Counted from the first letter of the stretch, positions 19,049 to 28,322 are shown. The stretch: DNA of 64,000 bases from Mycoplana dimorpha (GCF_003046475.1 NZ_PZZZ01000003.1:1-64000); one strand, 5' to 3'. The notes: generated by a model from the letters alone, not told the origin. A program made the numbers and translations.

Positions 19049-19158
19049 CGCTCAAGGCCCGCGACATCCCCTGCCCGGACGTCAAGGACAGGCCGCGCCG
19101 CCCGCAGCCGCACTACGGCAAGGAGGCGCCAATGCAAAAGAAGGAGGCCGTCCTTTGA
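19045..19158 (+). pseudogene. partial duplicate of the hisF 5' end (37-codon frame)
   Basis: This small frame begins ATGA, overlapping the hisA stop. Its first 15 codons encode [15 protein letters not shown], matching the true HisF start [15 protein letters not shown] at 13 of 15 residues. It then diverges into an unrelated Arg/Pro-rich tail and stops at TGA 19156-19158, which overlaps the TTG start of hisF. Many differences from hisF are at third codon positions (ACG/ACC, AAG/AAA, GCC/GCT), so the copy is not recent or was under coding constraint. Its 3' part supplies the AAGGAGG ribosome-binding site of the real hisF. It may be a fossil or a coupled leader peptide. Confidence 0.65.
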
Positions 19159-19931
19159 CCTTGAAAGCTCGCGTCATCCCCTGCCTGGACGTAAAGGACG
19201 GTCGTGTCGTCAAGGGCGTCAGCTTCGTCAACCTGGTCGACGCCGGCGACCCGGTGGAATCGGCCAAGGCCTATGACGCCGCCGGTGCCGATGAGCTCTG
19301 CTTCCTCGACATCACCGCCTCCTCCGACAACCGCGACACGATCTTCGACGTCGTGGCGCGCACGGCCGACCACTGCTTCATGCCGCTGACGGTTGGCGGG
19401 GGCGTGCGCAGCATTGCCGACATCCGCAAACTCTTGCTTGCCGGCGCCGACAAGGTCTCGATCAACTCGGCCGCCGTGAACAATCCGGATTTCGTCGCCG
19501 AGGCCGCCGACAAGTTCGGCAACCAGTGCATCGTCGTCTCGATCGATTCGAAAAAGGTTTCGCAGGACGGCGAGGAGGATCGCTGGGAAATCTTCACCCA
19601 CGGGGGGCGGCAGGCGACCGGCATCGATGCGGTCAGCTTTGCCGAGAAGATGGTCCAGCGCGGAGCGGGAGAACTGCTCCTCACCTCAATGGACCGCGAC
19701 GGCCAGAAGAGCGGCTACGACATCGCGCTGACGCGCACCATCGCCGACCGGGTTTCGGTGCCGGTGATCGCCTCGGGGGGCGTCGGCACCCTCGACCATC
19801 TCGTCGAAGGCATCCGCGACGGACATGCGACCGCCGTGCTGGCCGCTTCGATCTTCCACTTCGGCACCTACACCGTCGGCGAGGCCAAGCGTTACATGGC
19901 CGAGCACGGCATCGCCATGCGGCTCGACTGA
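19155..19931 (+). CDS. hisF: imidazole glycerol phosphate synthase subunit HisF
   Basis: This is the cyclase subunit; with HisH it makes IGP and AICAR. The product is 258 residues, a full beta-barrel. Catalytic Asp11 is in [14 protein letters not shown], with a second Asp in [10 protein letters not shown]. Phosphate loops LTVGGGVRS and ASGGVGTLD are present. It starts at TTG 19155, seven bases after AAGGAGG, not at an ATG. The sequence around the ATG of the upstream duplicate explains why: the ancestral-looking start now belongs to the truncated copy. Confidence 0.95.
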   Translation: MTLKARVIPCLDVKDGRVVKGVSFVNLVDAGDPVESAKAYDAAGADELCFLDITASSDNRDTIFDVVARTADHCFMPLTVGGGVRSIADIRKLLLAGADKVSINSAAVNNPDFVAEAADKFGNQCIVVSIDSKKVSQDGEEDRWEIFTHGGRQATGIDAVSFAEKMVQRGAGELLLTSMDRDGQKSGYDIALTRTIADRVSVPVIASGGVGTLDHLVEGIRDGHATAVLAASIFHFGTYTVGEAKRYMAEHGIAMRLD

Positions 19932-19951
19932 GCGGAAAGGCAGGCCCTTTG

Positions 19952-20272
19952 ATGAGCGACTTCACCCTGGCCGATCTGGAGCGGATCGTCGCCGCGCGCG
20001 CCGGCGCGTCGCCGGACGAATCCTGGACCGCCCGGCTTGCCGCCGCCGGCCAGCCGAGAGCAGCCAAGAAGCTCGGCGAAGAGGCGGTCGAAACCGTCAT
20101 CGCCGCGATCGAGGGCGACCGCACCGCGCTGGTCAGCGAGACCGCCGACCTTCTCTATCACCTGATGGTGGTGCTGCGGATCGGCGGCGTCGGACTGGCC
20201 GAGGTCATGCAGGAACTCGAACGGCGTACCGGGCAGTCCGGCATCGCCGAGAAGGCGGGCCGGCCGCAATGA
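19952..20272 (+). CDS. hisE: phosphoribosyl-ATP diphosphatase HisE
   Basis: This is the second step of histidine synthesis, removing pyrophosphate from PR-ATP. It is a 106-residue MazG-like all-alpha protein with [14 protein letters not shown] and [14 protein letters not shown], the acidic metal-binding helices. It is separate from HisI, as usual in Rhizobiales. Its stop overlaps the coaA start (ATGA). Confidence 0.95.
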   Translation: MSDFTLADLERIVAARAGASPDESWTARLAAAGQPRAAKKLGEEAVETVIAAIEGDRTALVSETADLLYHLMVVLRIGGVGLAEVMQELERRTGQSGIAEKAGRPQ

Positions 20273-21267
20273 CCGCACCGTCCCTTCGCGCTCAGATCCA
20301 GGCGGACATCCCAGACAACTACGGCCAGACCCGCTACTCCCCCTATCGCTTCTTCTCGGCCGAAGAGTGGGCGCAGTTCCGGGCGGATACGCCGCTGACG
20401 CTGACGGCGGACGAGGTGCGGCGGCTGCGCTCGCTGAACGACCCTGTCGATCTCGACGAGGTGCGCCGCATCTACCTGTCGCTGTCGCGGCTGCTCTCGG
20501 CGCACGTCGAATCCTCGCAACTGCTGTTCGAGCAGCGCAAGCACTTTCTCAGCCTTTCGGACGAGACGAAGACGCCGTTCGTGATCGGTATCGCCGGGTC
20601 CGTCGCCGTCGGCAAGTCGACCACCGCGCGCATTCTCGCCGAATTACTATCGCGCTGGCCATCGAGCCCGAAAGTGGATCTCGTCACCACCGACGGCTTT
20701 CTCTATCCTAATGCGATCCTGACCCGCGAGAACCTGATGGAGCGCAAGGGCTTCCCGGAGAGCTACGATACCGGGGCGCTGCTGCGGTTCCTCTCCACCA
20801 TCAAGGCAGGGCAGGCAAACGTCAGGGCGCCGACCTATTCGCACCTCACCTACGACGTGCAGCCGGACGCCTTCCAGATCATCGACCGGCCGGACATCCT
20901 GATCTTCGAGGGGATCAACGTGCTGCAGTCGCGCAGCCTGCCGGCCGATGGCAAGATCGTGCCGATGGTGTCCGATTTCTTCGACTTCTCGATCTACATC
21001 GACGCCGACGAGGAGCTGATTCACAACTGGTATGTCGAACGCTTCATGCGGCTGCGCGAAACCGCTTTCCAGAGGCCGGAGTCCTACTTCAACCGCTATG
21101 CCAAGGTCGACGAGACGGAAGCGCTCTTGATCGCCGAGGGCCTGTGGCGCGATATCAATCTGAAGAACCTGCGGCAGAACATCCTGCCGACCCGGCCGCG
21201 CGCCGACCTCATCCTGCAGAAGGGCAAGAACCATCTGGTGGAGACGGTAGCGCTTCGGAAGATCTGA
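20269..21267 (+). CDS. coaA: pantothenate kinase type I CoaA
   Basis: This is the first and controlling step of coenzyme A synthesis, phosphorylating pantothenate. It has 332 residues; Walker A is [15 protein letters not shown], about a third of the way in, followed by [10 protein letters not shown]. The C-terminus LHKGKNHLV-like segment ([13 protein letters not shown]) is typical. ATG 20269 overlaps the hisE stop, so it is translated as part of the histidine operon. It converges on alkB 31 bp away, and I see no clear terminator between them. Confidence 0.96.
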   Translation: MTAPSLRAQIQADIPDNYGQTRYSPYRFFSAEEWAQFRADTPLTLTADEVRRLRSLNDPVDLDEVRRIYLSLSRLLSAHVESSQLLFEQRKHFLSLSDETKTPFVIGIAGSVAVGKSTTARILAELLSRWPSSPKVDLVTTDGFLYPNAILTRENLMERKGFPESYDTGALLRFLSTIKAGQANVRAPTYSHLTYDVQPDAFQIIDRPDILIFEGINVLQSRSLPADGKIVPMVSDFFDFSIYIDADEELIHNWYVERFMRLRETAFQRPESYFNRYAKVDETEALLIAEGLWRDINLKNLRQNILPTRPRADLILQKGKNHLVETVALRKI

Positions 21268-21298
21268 CCACCCGTCCGCCCCTATTTGCCGCTCCTCC

Positions 21299-21910
21299 TC
21301 AGGGCGTCACGCGGCGCAGCGTCAGATTGATCCGGCCACCGTTGCGCAGCAGCGTCGAGGTGCCGGGGTAGACCCGGTCGACGCCATGGAAGCTCAGCCG
21401 GCTTTCGCCGCCAAGGACGACCACGTCGCCACTGGACAGACGAAACGATCGCGTCGGCGCACCATGTGCGGTGCCGCCAATGCGGAATAGGCACTGGTCG
21501 CCAAGCGACACCGAAACAACCGGCGCCTCGAATGTGCGCTCGTCGCGGTCCTGGTGAAGGCCCATCTTTGCCTCACCCTCATAAAAATTGACGAGGCATG
21601 CCTCCGGCGGCTGCGGGTAGCCGGAGACCTCCTGCCAAAGGCGCAGCAGCACCGGCGGGATCGGCGGCCATGGTAGGCCGGTCACCGGATGCAGTTCCTG
21701 ATAGCGATACCCGCGGTCTTGATCCGTCACCCAGCCGAGCGTGCCGCAGTTGGTCATCCGCACCGACATCGGCTTGCCGGTCTTCGGCATCCGCGGCACA
21801 AAGAGCGGCGCCGCAGCCACCACGGCCCGAATCTCGTCGACCATCGCCTCCTGCGCCAATCGGTCCAGGTATTCTGGCAGGTAGCGGAACCCTGCGGGAA
21901 GCTCGTGCAC
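21299..21910 (-). CDS. alkB: alpha-ketoglutarate-dependent alkylation repair dioxygenase AlkB
   Basis: This Fe(II)/2-oxoglutarate dioxygenase oxidatively demethylates 1-methyladenine and 3-methylcytosine in DNA or RNA. It has 203 residues from a GTG at 21910, preceded by AAAAGGA. The iron ligands are in GLHQDRDE (HxD) and SFHGVDRV. The 2-oxoglutarate-binding arginines are in GRINLTLRRV. The conserved NFYEGEAKMG is also present. The frame is open upstream to 22153 but non-homologous. Two inverted repeats lie just upstream (21941-21971 and 21985-22000). Confidence 0.9.
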   Translation of the reverse strand: MHELPAGFRYLPEYLDRLAQEAMVDEIRAVVAAAPLFVPRMPKTGKPMSVRMTNCGTLGWVTDQDRGYRYQELHPVTGLPWPPIPPVLLRLWQEVSGYPQPPEACLVNFYEGEAKMGLHQDRDERTFEAPVVSVSLGDQCLFRIGGTAHGAPTRSFRLSSGDVVVLGGESRLSFHGVDRVYPGTSTLLRNGGRINLTLRRVTP

Positions 21911-21940
21911 GGCGATTGTCCTTTTCAATTTGCGGCCGAA

Positions 21941-21971
21941 GCAGCCGAAGGCTTCAATGAGCTTCGGCTGC
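21941..21971 (-). promoter_or_regulatory. 10-bp inverted repeat upstream of alkB
   Basis: GCAGCCGAAG and CTTCGGCTGC pair perfectly around an 11-base loop, 31 bp before the alkB GTG. No T-run follows on the minus strand. It could be a 5'-UTR hairpin of alkB or a late stop for arfB transcripts. Confidence 0.4.
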
Positions 21972-21984
21972 GCAACACCTCGCG

Positions 21985-22000
21985 CGGACAATCTTGTCCG
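21985..22000. promoter_or_regulatory. 7-2-7 palindrome upstream of alkB
   Basis: CGGACAA-TC-TTGTCCG is a perfect palindrome 75-90 bp before alkB, in the right place for an operator. It does not match the alphaproteobacterial LexA pattern GTTC-N7-GTTC. The binding factor is unknown. Apart from this and the 10-bp hairpin, I see nothing in 21911-22149. Confidence 0.35.
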
Positions 22001-22149
22001 GTTCAAACCGCATAGGGGCGATTGACCTCGAAGATCCGGGCGTGTTTGGCGCCACCTGCTTGCCATCGGCCCTTCTTCATCGGCCTCTAAGGTTATGGAC
22101 GGTGAGAATGACCGGCCGTGCGGCGGTTCAAGGTGGTGGGCCTTGCCTG

Positions 22150-22584
22150 TCACTCGGCCGTCGGCTTGCCCCGCATTCGCTTCACGTCCGAACGGCCGGC
22201 CTTGGCCTTCAGCCGCCGTTCGACCGCCCCTTTCGACGGTCGGGTCTTCTTGCGCGGCGGCGGCGGCGGCTCCGCCGCCTCGAGCAGCAGGGCCTTCAGC
22301 CGCTCGCGCGCATCCTCCCTGTTCCGCTCCTGGCTGCGGAAGCGGTTGGCCTCGATCATCAGCACGCCGTCCTTGGAGAGGCGTCGGCCGGCGATTTTAG
22401 TTGCATTGGCCTTGATCCGCTCGCTCAGCGACGGCGAATTGCGCAGATCGAAGTACAGCTGAACTGCCGTCGAAACCTTGTTGACGTTCTGCCCGCCGGG
22501 ACCGCCGGCCAGCACAAACTGCTCGGTCAGTTCCCAGCCGGCGATGACGATGGAGCCTTTGATGGGGAGCGGATCGCTGGCCAT
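22150..22584 (-). CDS. arfB: alternative ribosome-rescue factor ArfB
   Basis: This peptidyl-tRNA hydrolase releases ribosomes stalled without a stop codon. It has 144 residues with the catalytic GGQ in LAGGPGGQNVNKVSTAV. The long basic C-terminal tail (KKTRPSKGAVERR…) normally threads into the empty mRNA channel. ATG 22584 follows AACGAGGATAAATCC. The frame is open a further 48 codons upstream, without homology. It lies 156 bp downstream of pckA, beyond that gene's terminator. Confidence 0.93.
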   Translation of the reverse strand: MASDPLPIKGSIVIAGWELTEQFVLAGGPGGQNVNKVSTAVQLYFDLRNSPSLSERIKANATKIAGRRLSKDGVLMIEANRFRSQERNREDARERLKALLLEAAEPPPPPRKKTRPSKGAVERRLKAKAGRSDVKRMRGKPTAE

Positions 22585-22690
22585 GGATTTATCCTCGTTA
22601 GGTTTCCTGCATAGCGCAGGCTCCAAGGAATCGGAAACCCGCATTCTGCGAGCCGTTCCGTTGCCAATCGGCCCATCACCGACCACGAAA

Positions 22691-22712
22691 AAACCCGGCC
22701 GGAGCCGGGTTT
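22691..22712 (-). terminator. Rho-independent terminator of pckA
   Basis: On the minus strand AAACCCGGC pairs with GCCGGGTTT (9 bp, 4-base loop) and runs straight into TTTTTTCG. It begins 28 bp past the pckA stop. This is a textbook intrinsic terminator. Confidence 0.85.
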
Positions 22713-22723
22713 CACGTGAATCA
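22708..22723. other. parS-like site 1
   Basis: GGTTTCACGTGAATCA matches the bacterial parS consensus TGTTTCACGTGAAACA at 14 of 16 positions, including the central CACGTG. Its inner 14 bases (GTTTCACGTGAATC) recur exactly at 42441-42454. It overlaps the edge of the pckA terminator. ParB binding is an inference. Confidence 0.55.
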
Positions 22724-22739
22724 TCCAATGGCGGGGCTG

Positions 22740-24350
22740 TTATTCGGCTGCGACCCGAAAGCCCGGCGCCGCTTCGCGGACGCCCCCCTCGACATGGTCC
22801 TCGAACTTGGCGAAGTTGGCGACGAACATTTCGACCAGCTTGCGTGCCTGCTTGTCGTAGGCCGCCCCGTCAGACCAGGTCGAGCGCGGGTCGAGGATCT
22901 TGGTGTCGACGTTCGGAACCGAGACCGGCACCTCGAAGCCGAAATTGTCGTCGCGGCGGAACAGTGCGCCGTTCAGCGAGCCGTCGAGGGCGGCCGACAG
23001 CAGGGCCCGCGTCGCCTTGATCGGCATGCGGCGACCTTCGCCATAGGCCCCACCGGTCCAGCCGGTATTGACCAGCCAGCAGGTGACGCCGTGCTCGGCG
23101 ATCAGCTTCTTCAGCAGGTTGCCGTACTCGGCCGGATGGCGCGGCATGAACGGGGCGCCGAAACAGGTGGAGAAGGTCGCCTCCGGCTCGGTGACGCCAC
23201 GCTCGGTGCCGGCGACCTTGGCGGTGTAGCCGGAGAGGAAGTGATACATCGCCTGGTCCGGCGTCAGCCGTGCGATCGGCGGCATCACGCCGAATGCGTC
23301 GGCCGTCAGCATGATGATCGTCTTCGGGTGCCCTGCCCGGCCGGTCTCGCTGGCATTCGGGATGAAGTGCAGCGGGTAGGCGCAGCGCGTGTTTTCGGTC
23401 AGCGAGCCGTCGTCGAAGTCCGGCACGCCGTTGGCGTCGAGCACGACGTTCTCCAGAACGGTGCCGAAGCGCTGCGTCGTGGCGTAGATCTCCGGCTCGG
23501 CCTCGGCCGAAAGCCGGATGGTCTTGGCGTAGCAGCCGCCCTCAAAGTTGAAGATGCCGTTCTCGCCCCAGCCATGCTCGTCGTCGCCGATGAGCGTGCG
23601 GTTCGGATCGGCCGAAAGCGTCGTCTTGCCGGTGCCGGAAAGGCCGAAGAAGACAGCCGCGTCGCCGGCGGGCCCAACGTTGGCCGAGCAATGCATGGGC
23701 ATGACGTTGCGGGCCGGCAGCAGGTAGTTCAGCGCCGTGAACACGGACTTCTTCATCTCGCCGGCGTAATAGGTGCCGGCGATCAGGATGAGGCCGTTGG
23801 TCAGGTCGCAGGCGATCATCGTTTCGGTGCGCGCGCCATGCCGGACCGGATCGGCCTTGAAGGTCGGCAGGTCGATGATCGTCAGCTTCGGCAGGAAGCT
23901 GTCGAGCGCTTCGCGCGCCGGGCGGATCAGCAGGTTACGGATGAACAGCGAATGCCATGCGAGTTCCGTCACCACGCGGGTCGGCAGCGCATAGTCGCTG
24001 TCGGCACCGCCGATCAGGTCCTGGACGAACAGATCCTTGCCGGCCGCATGCGCCAGCATGTCCTGGCGCAGCGCCTCGAAATGCGCCGGCGACAGTTCCT
24101 TGTTGTTGTCCCACCAGATCTGGTCGGCCGTGTTCTCGTCGCGCACGACGAACTTGTCCTTCGGCGAGCGGCCGGTGTGCTGGCCGGTCAGGGCGCGCAG
24201 CGCGCCATGGGCCGTCTTGACGGCTTCCCCGCGCCCGAGCGCCTGCTCGTAGAGGTCGACTTCGGTGAAGTTATAGTGGACCGTGCCGGTGTCCTTGAAG
24301 CCGATCTTTTCGAGCCCATAAGAGGGATTGCGAGAGCCCAGTTCCTTCAT
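22740..24350 (-). CDS. pckA: phosphoenolpyruvate carboxykinase (ATP)
   Basis: This is the first committed step of gluconeogenesis: oxaloacetate plus ATP gives PEP. It has 536 residues, the full length of the ATP-dependent family. The kinase loop is [11 protein letters not shown], followed by the metal site DDEHGW. The PEPCK signature region FFGLSGTG and the substrate residues around [11 protein letters not shown] are intact. ATG 24350 follows AAGGA. It is divergent from chvI across a 323-bp A/T-rich region, an arrangement typical of Rhizobiaceae. In relatives pckA expression responds to succinate-type carbon sources. Confidence 0.97.
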   Translation of the reverse strand: MKELGSRNPSYGLEKIGFKDTGTVHYNFTEVDLYEQALGRGEAVKTAHGALRALTGQHTGRSPKDKFVVRDENTADQIWWDNNKELSPAHFEALRQDMLAHAAGKDLFVQDLIGGADSDYALPTRVVTELAWHSLFIRNLLIRPAREALDSFLPKLTIIDLPTFKADPVRHGARTETMIACDLTNGLILIAGTYYAGEMKKSVFTALNYLLPARNVMPMHCSANVGPAGDAAVFFGLSGTGKTTLSADPNRTLIGDDEHGWGENGIFNFEGGCYAKTIRLSAEAEPEIYATTQRFGTVLENVVLDANGVPDFDDGSLTENTRCAYPLHFIPNASETGRAGHPKTIIMLTADAFGVMPPIARLTPDQAMYHFLSGYTAKVAGTERGVTEPEATFSTCFGAPFMPRHPAEYGNLLKKLIAEHGVTCWLVNTGWTGGAYGEGRRMPIKATRALLSAALDGSLNGALFRRDDNFGFEVPVSVPNVDTKILDPRSTWSDGAAYDKQARKLVEMFVANFAKFEDHVEGGVREAAPGFRVAAE

Positions 24351-24673
24351 GGCCCAGTTTTCCTTCGCGTTTTGGGAGAGGGGAATTTCTTCGAAAACTA
24401 ATCTTTGTAGCGCCAGAAGACAAGGGGCCGCTCAAAATATCTCAATAATATCAGTATATTAATCGATTAAACAATTTCATTGACGTTTAAATCGTTTAGA
24501 AAATCGATTGAAATCGCGCATCCTGATTGCCTGCGGCAAGCCGACCCATTGCGCCGAAACCCGCTTTGCCACAATTTGTTCCACCTTTATACCCAAAGGA
24601 AGCGCAGCAGATTTCCGGGCCCCGGACATGTCTAGGACAAAGCGAGGCGCACATGACCATGGAGACAAGCAGG
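24351..24673. promoter_or_regulatory. divergent pckA/chvI promoter region
   Basis: This 323-bp gap has no gene. Its middle (about 24430-24520) is markedly A/T-rich for this genome. It carries two copies of AATCGATT and related AAATCGTTT/ATCGTTTAG words, plus TATACT and TATATT stretches that could be -10 boxes in either direction. I cannot place the promoters with certainty. Auto-control by ChvI is plausible from family knowledge. Confidence 0.45.
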
Positions 24674-25399
24674 ATGCAGACCATTGCGCTGGTGGACGAC
24701 GACAGGAACATTCTGACGTCGGTCTCGATCGCGCTCGAGGCTGAAGGCTACCGGGTCGAGACCTACACCGACGGCGCGTCGGCGCTCGACGGGCTCCTCG
24801 CCCGTCCGCCGCAGCTTGCCATTTTCGACATCAAGATGCCCCGCATGGACGGCATGGAACTGCTGCGTCGGCTGCGGCAGAAATCCGACCTGCCGGTGAT
24901 CTTCCTGACCTCGAAGGACGAGGAGATCGACGAGCTCTTCGGCCTGAAGATGGGCGCCGACGACTTCATCACCAAGCCGTTCTCCCAGCGCCTGCTGGTC
25001 GAGCGCGTCAAGGCGGTGCTGCGCCGCGCCTCGAGCCGCGAGGCAGCCGCGGCAGGTTCCGCCCCCTCGGCCAAGCCCGGCGACGTGCAGGCCCGATCGC
25101 TCGAACGCGGCCAGCTGTCGATGGACCAGGAACGCCACACCTGCACATGGAAGGGCGAGCCCGTCACCTTAACGGTGACCGAATTCCTCATCCTGCACGC
25201 ACTCGCGCAGCGCCCCGGCGTGGTGAAGAGCCGCGACTCGCTGATGGATGCCGCCTATGACGAGCAGGTCTATGTCGACGACCGGACGATCGACAGCCAC
25301 ATCAAGCGGCTGCGCAAGAAGTTCAAGATGGTCGACGCCGACTTCGACATGATCGAAACGCTCTACGGGGTCGGGTACCGGTTCCGCGAAACGGCCTAA
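24674..25399 (+). CDS. chvI: response regulator ChvI
   Basis: This OmpR-family regulator works with ChvG and controls acid response, exopolysaccharide, motility and host interaction in rhizobia and Agrobacterium. It has 241 residues. The receiver domain has acidic residues in LVDDDRN, phosphoacceptor Asp52 in [11 protein letters not shown] and the switch Lys in [10 protein letters not shown]. The winged-helix domain ends [12 protein letters not shown] 24674 ([10 protein letters not shown]) follows AGGAGG-like GGAGACAAGCAGG and matches known ChvI starts. ATGs at 24653 and 24659 would add a short head. Confidence 0.96.
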   Translation: MQTIALVDDDRNILTSVSIALEAEGYRVETYTDGASALDGLLARPPQLAIFDIKMPRMDGMELLRRLRQKSDLPVIFLTSKDEEIDELFGLKMGADDFITKPFSQRLLVERVKAVLRRASSREAAAAGSAPSAKPGDVQARSLERGQLSMDQERHTCTWKGEPVTLTVTEFLILHALAQRPGVVKSRDSLMDAAYDEQVYVDDRTIDSHIKRLRKKFKMVDADFDMIETLYGVGYRFRETA

Positions 25400-25510
25400 T
25401 CGGTCGGGAAGCACCCGAAACGCCGCGCCGGGCGCGATTTTGCTTGCATCACCACCGGCGGCAGTGGCATCCCAGCCGGTACGGAGGCGGCCGGGCGCCG
25501 TTGGAAACAA

Positions 25511-27316
25511 GTGACCGCTTTGCCACAGAACACGCTGGACAGGGAATTGGACGACCAGGACGGCCGCCCGACCCGCCGGCCTGCGCGCCTCTACTGGACC
25601 TATCCGTTCAAGCTGATCCGCCGCATCTTCGGCAATGCGGTGTTCTCCAGCCTGACCCGGCGCATCCTCTTCTTCAACCTCGTCGCACTGGTCGTCCTGG
25701 TCGCCGGCATTCTCTACCTGAACCAGTTCCGGGAGGGGCTGATCGATGCGCGCGTCGAAAGCCTTCTGACGCAGGGCGAGATCATCGCCGGCGCCATCTC
25801 CGCCTCGGCCTCCGTCGACACCAACTCGATTACCATCGAGCCGGAGAAGCTCCTGGAACTGCAGGCCGGCCAGAGCATAACGCCGCTGCCCAATGACGAG
25901 GACCTGGAGTTTCCGATCAACCCTGAACGCGTCGCCCCGGTGTTGCGGCGGCTGATCTCACCGACCCGGACGCGGGCGCGCATCTATGACACCGACGCCA
26001 ACCTGCTGCTCGATTCACGCCATCTCTATACGCAAGGCCAGGTGCTGCGCTTCGAGCTTCCGCCCGTCGAGCCGGAGGAAGCCTCCCTGTTTGACCGCTT
26101 CAATGCCTGGTTCAACCGCATCCTGCAGCCGGGCAACCTGCCCGAGTACAAGGAGGCGCCGGGCGGTGACGGTTCGATCTATCCGGAAGTGATGAATGCG
26201 CTGACGGGTGTGCGGGGCGCGGTGGTCCGCGTCAACGACAAGGGCGAACTGATCGTCTCGGTGGCCGTGCCCGTCCAGCGCTTCCGCGCCGTGCTCGGGG
26301 TGCTGCTGCTGTCCACCCAGGCCGGCGACATCGACAAGATCGTTCATGCCGAGCGTCTGGCCATCATGCGCGTGTTCGGCGTCGCCGCGCTCGGTAACGT
26401 GTTCCTGTCGCTGCTTCTGTCGAGCACGATCGCCAATCCGTTGCGCCGGCTGTCAGCCGCGGCGATCCGGGTGCGACGGGGCGGAGCCAAGGAGCGCGAG
26501 GAGATTCCCGACTTCTCCTCCCGGCAAGACGAGATCGGTAATCTTTCGGTGGCGGTGCGGGAGATGACCACCGCCCTCTACGACCGCGTCGATGCGATCG
26601 AGAGCTTCGCCGCCGACGTCAGCCATGAGTTGAAGAACCCGCTGACCTCGCTGCGCAGTGCGGTCGAGACGCTGCCGCTGGCGCGCACCGACGATTCGAA
26701 GAAGCGGCTGATGGACATCATCCAGCACGACGTCCGCCGGCTCGACCGGCTGATCAGCGACATTTCCGACGCGTCGCGCCTCGATGCCGAGCTGGCCCGC
26801 AGCGACGCCAAGACGGTTGACCTCGAAAAGGTGCTCGGCGACCTCGTCGACATCTCCCGCCAGGTGCGGAGCAACAAGAAGCCGGTCATCCTCGATTTCG
26901 TCGTCGACCGCAACGACAACCCCAAGGCACGCTTCGACGTCAGCGGGTATGAATTGCGCATCGGCCAGATCATTACCAACCTGATCGAGAACGCCCGTTC
27001 CTTCGTGCCCGACCAGGGTGGGCGGATCGTCGTGCGGCTTTCGAACGGGCGCAACGGCCAGCGGATCGTCAAGGTGGAGGACAACGGGCCTGGAATCCCG
27101 GGGGAAGACATCGACCGTATCTTCGAGCGCTTCTACACCGATCGCCCGGACAGCGAAGGCTTCGGCCAGAATTCCGGGCTGGGCCTCTCGATCTCGCGGC
27201 AGATCGCCGAGGCACATGGCGGCACATTGAAGGCGGAGAACATCATCGACCGCAGCACCGGCGAGATCAAGGGCGCGCGCTTCATCCTCTCGCTGCCGGC
27301 CGGACGGACACAATGA
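25511..27316 (+). CDS. chvG: sensor histidine kinase ChvG (ExoS)
   Basis: This is the membrane sensor for ChvI, essential or near-essential in relatives. It has 601 residues from GTG 25511. The first hydrophobic segment (LFFNLVALVVLVAGILYL) is followed by a periplasmic domain of about 220 residues and a second segment near residue 285-305. A HAMP linker follows. The phosphoacceptor is His372 in DVSHELKNPLTSL. HATPase boxes LIENARSF, EDNGPGIPGED and GLGLSIS are intact. Its stop overlaps hprK by 4 bases (ATGA). Known relatives are held inactive by the periplasmic protein ExoR, which is not in this window. Confidence 0.96.
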   Translation: MTALPQNTLDRELDDQDGRPTRRPARLYWTYPFKLIRRIFGNAVFSSLTRRILFFNLVALVVLVAGILYLNQFREGLIDARVESLLTQGEIIAGAISASASVDTNSITIEPEKLLELQAGQSITPLPNDEDLEFPINPERVAPVLRRLISPTRTRARIYDTDANLLLDSRHLYTQGQVLRFELPPVEPEEASLFDRFNAWFNRILQPGNLPEYKEAPGGDGSIYPEVMNALTGVRGAVVRVNDKGELIVSVAVPVQRFRAVLGVLLLSTQAGDIDKIVHAERLAIMRVFGVAALGNVFLSLLLSSTIANPLRRLSAAAIRVRRGGAKEREEIPDFSSRQDEIGNLSVAVREMTTALYDRVDAIESFAADVSHELKNPLTSLRSAVETLPLARTDDSKKRLMDIIQHDVRRLDRLISDISDASRLDAELARSDAKTVDLEKVLGDLVDISRQVRSNKKPVILDFVVDRNDNPKARFDVSGYELRIGQIITNLIENARSFVPDQGGRIVVRLSNGRNGQRIVKVEDNGPGIPGEDIDRIFERFYTDRPDSEGFGQNSGLGLSISRQIAEAHGGTLKAENIIDRSTGEIKGARFILSLPAGRTQ

Positions 27317-27768
27317 GCAACGGTGTCAACGTCCATGGCACGGCGATCGTCATCGGCACCACCGGGCTGATTTTCCTCGGACCCTCCGGATCCGGCAAAA
27401 CGGCGGCGGCCCTACACTGCATCGGCCGCGCGCGCGAGCGCGGGCTGTTTTCGGCGCTGATCGCCGACGACCAGGTCCTCCTCAAGGCAGCCTCTGGCAG
27501 CATCGTGGCCAGCGCGCCAACAGCGATCGAGGGCCTGGCGGAGGTGCGCGGCTCCGGCATCATCGCAGTCGAGCCCGTTCCCTGCGCCATCCTCCACCAT
27601 GCCGTCCGGCCGGTCCGCCCGCCCTTTCCGGACCGGATTGCTCCCGAAGGCGAAAGCTGCGAAATGCTGCCGGGGCATAGGCTTGCCGTGGCCCGGCTGC
27701 CGATCGATGACGGCTACGATTGTTTTGATCGCCTGGCGCTTTTGCTGCCGTTTGTGCTCCGAAACTAG
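27313..27768 (+). CDS. hprK: HPr kinase/phosphorylase, short alphaproteobacterial form
   Basis: This enzyme phosphorylates a serine of HPr and reverses it. It has only 151 residues: the kinase domain alone, without the N-terminal domain of Firmicutes HprK, which is normal in Rhizobiales. Walker A is GPSGSGKTAAAL and the family signature EVRGSGIIAV is present. It is translationally coupled to chvG and followed by EIIA(Man) and HPr, so the sensor pair and the regulatory PTS are co-transcribed. Confidence 0.93.
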   Translation: MSNGVNVHGTAIVIGTTGLIFLGPSGSGKTAAALHCIGRARERGLFSALIADDQVLLKAASGSIVASAPTAIEGLAEVRGSGIIAVEPVPCAILHHAVRPVRPPFPDRIAPEGESCEMLPGHRLAVARLPIDDGYDCFDRLALLLPFVLRN

Positions 27769-27919
27769 CGCGGACAGCGGGCGAACGGCCCGGCGCGGGG
27801 CATTTTTAGCTTGCACTCGGGCTTTTCATGGATATGATGACCTCCCCGGCGGTAGACGTCTCTTTCGCAGCGCGGTATGGGCGGCGGCCGTAATCTGGGC
27901 AATTGGAGCTGTGCATATC

Positions 27920-28321
27920 ATGATCGGACTGGTGCTTGTCACCCATGGCAAGCTGGCGGAGGAATTCCGTCTCGCGCTCGAGCATGTCGTGGGGCCGCAA
28001 GAGGCGATCGAGACTGTCTGCATCGGCCCGGAAGACGACATGGACCAGCGGCGCCAGGATGTGCTGGATGCGGCAAGGCGCGCCGACCGCGGCCACGGCG
28101 TCATCATCCTGACCGACATGTTCGGGGGCACACCCTCCAACCTCGCCATTTCCGTGATGAGCGCCGGCACGATCGAGGTCATCGCCGGAGTGAACCTGCC
28201 GATGCTGATTAAGCTGGCTGGGGTGCGCAACGACGGCGACATGGAGCGCGCTCTGGTCGAGGCCTCGGAAGCCGGACGCAAGTACATCAATGTCGCAAGT
28301 CGAGTGTTGAGCGGTAAATGA
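27920..28321 (+). CDS. PTS IIA component, mannose family (regulatory)
   Basis: This 133-residue EIIA(Man)-type protein has the phosphoacceptor His9 in GLVLVTHGKLAEEF, and the block DMFGGTPSNLA typical of the family. No IIB, IIC or IID permease genes are near. As in other alphaproteobacteria this is probably the end acceptor of a regulatory, non-transporting phosphorelay that starts at PtsP and HPr. ATG 27920 follows GGAG. It is 151 bp after hprK and one base before HPr. The names manX or ptsL are used for relatives. Confidence 0.9.
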   Translation: MIGLVLVTHGKLAEEFRLALEHVVGPQEAIETVCIGPEDDMDQRRQDVLDAARRADRGHGVIILTDMFGGTPSNLAISVMSAGTIEVIAGVNLPMLIKLAGVRNDGDMERALVEASEAGRKYINVASRVLSGK

Positions 28322-28322
28322 T

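Noticed and set aside
21985-22000. LexA box upstream of alkB
   Set aside because: The palindrome does not fit GTTC-N7-GTTC used by alphaproteobacterial LexA.
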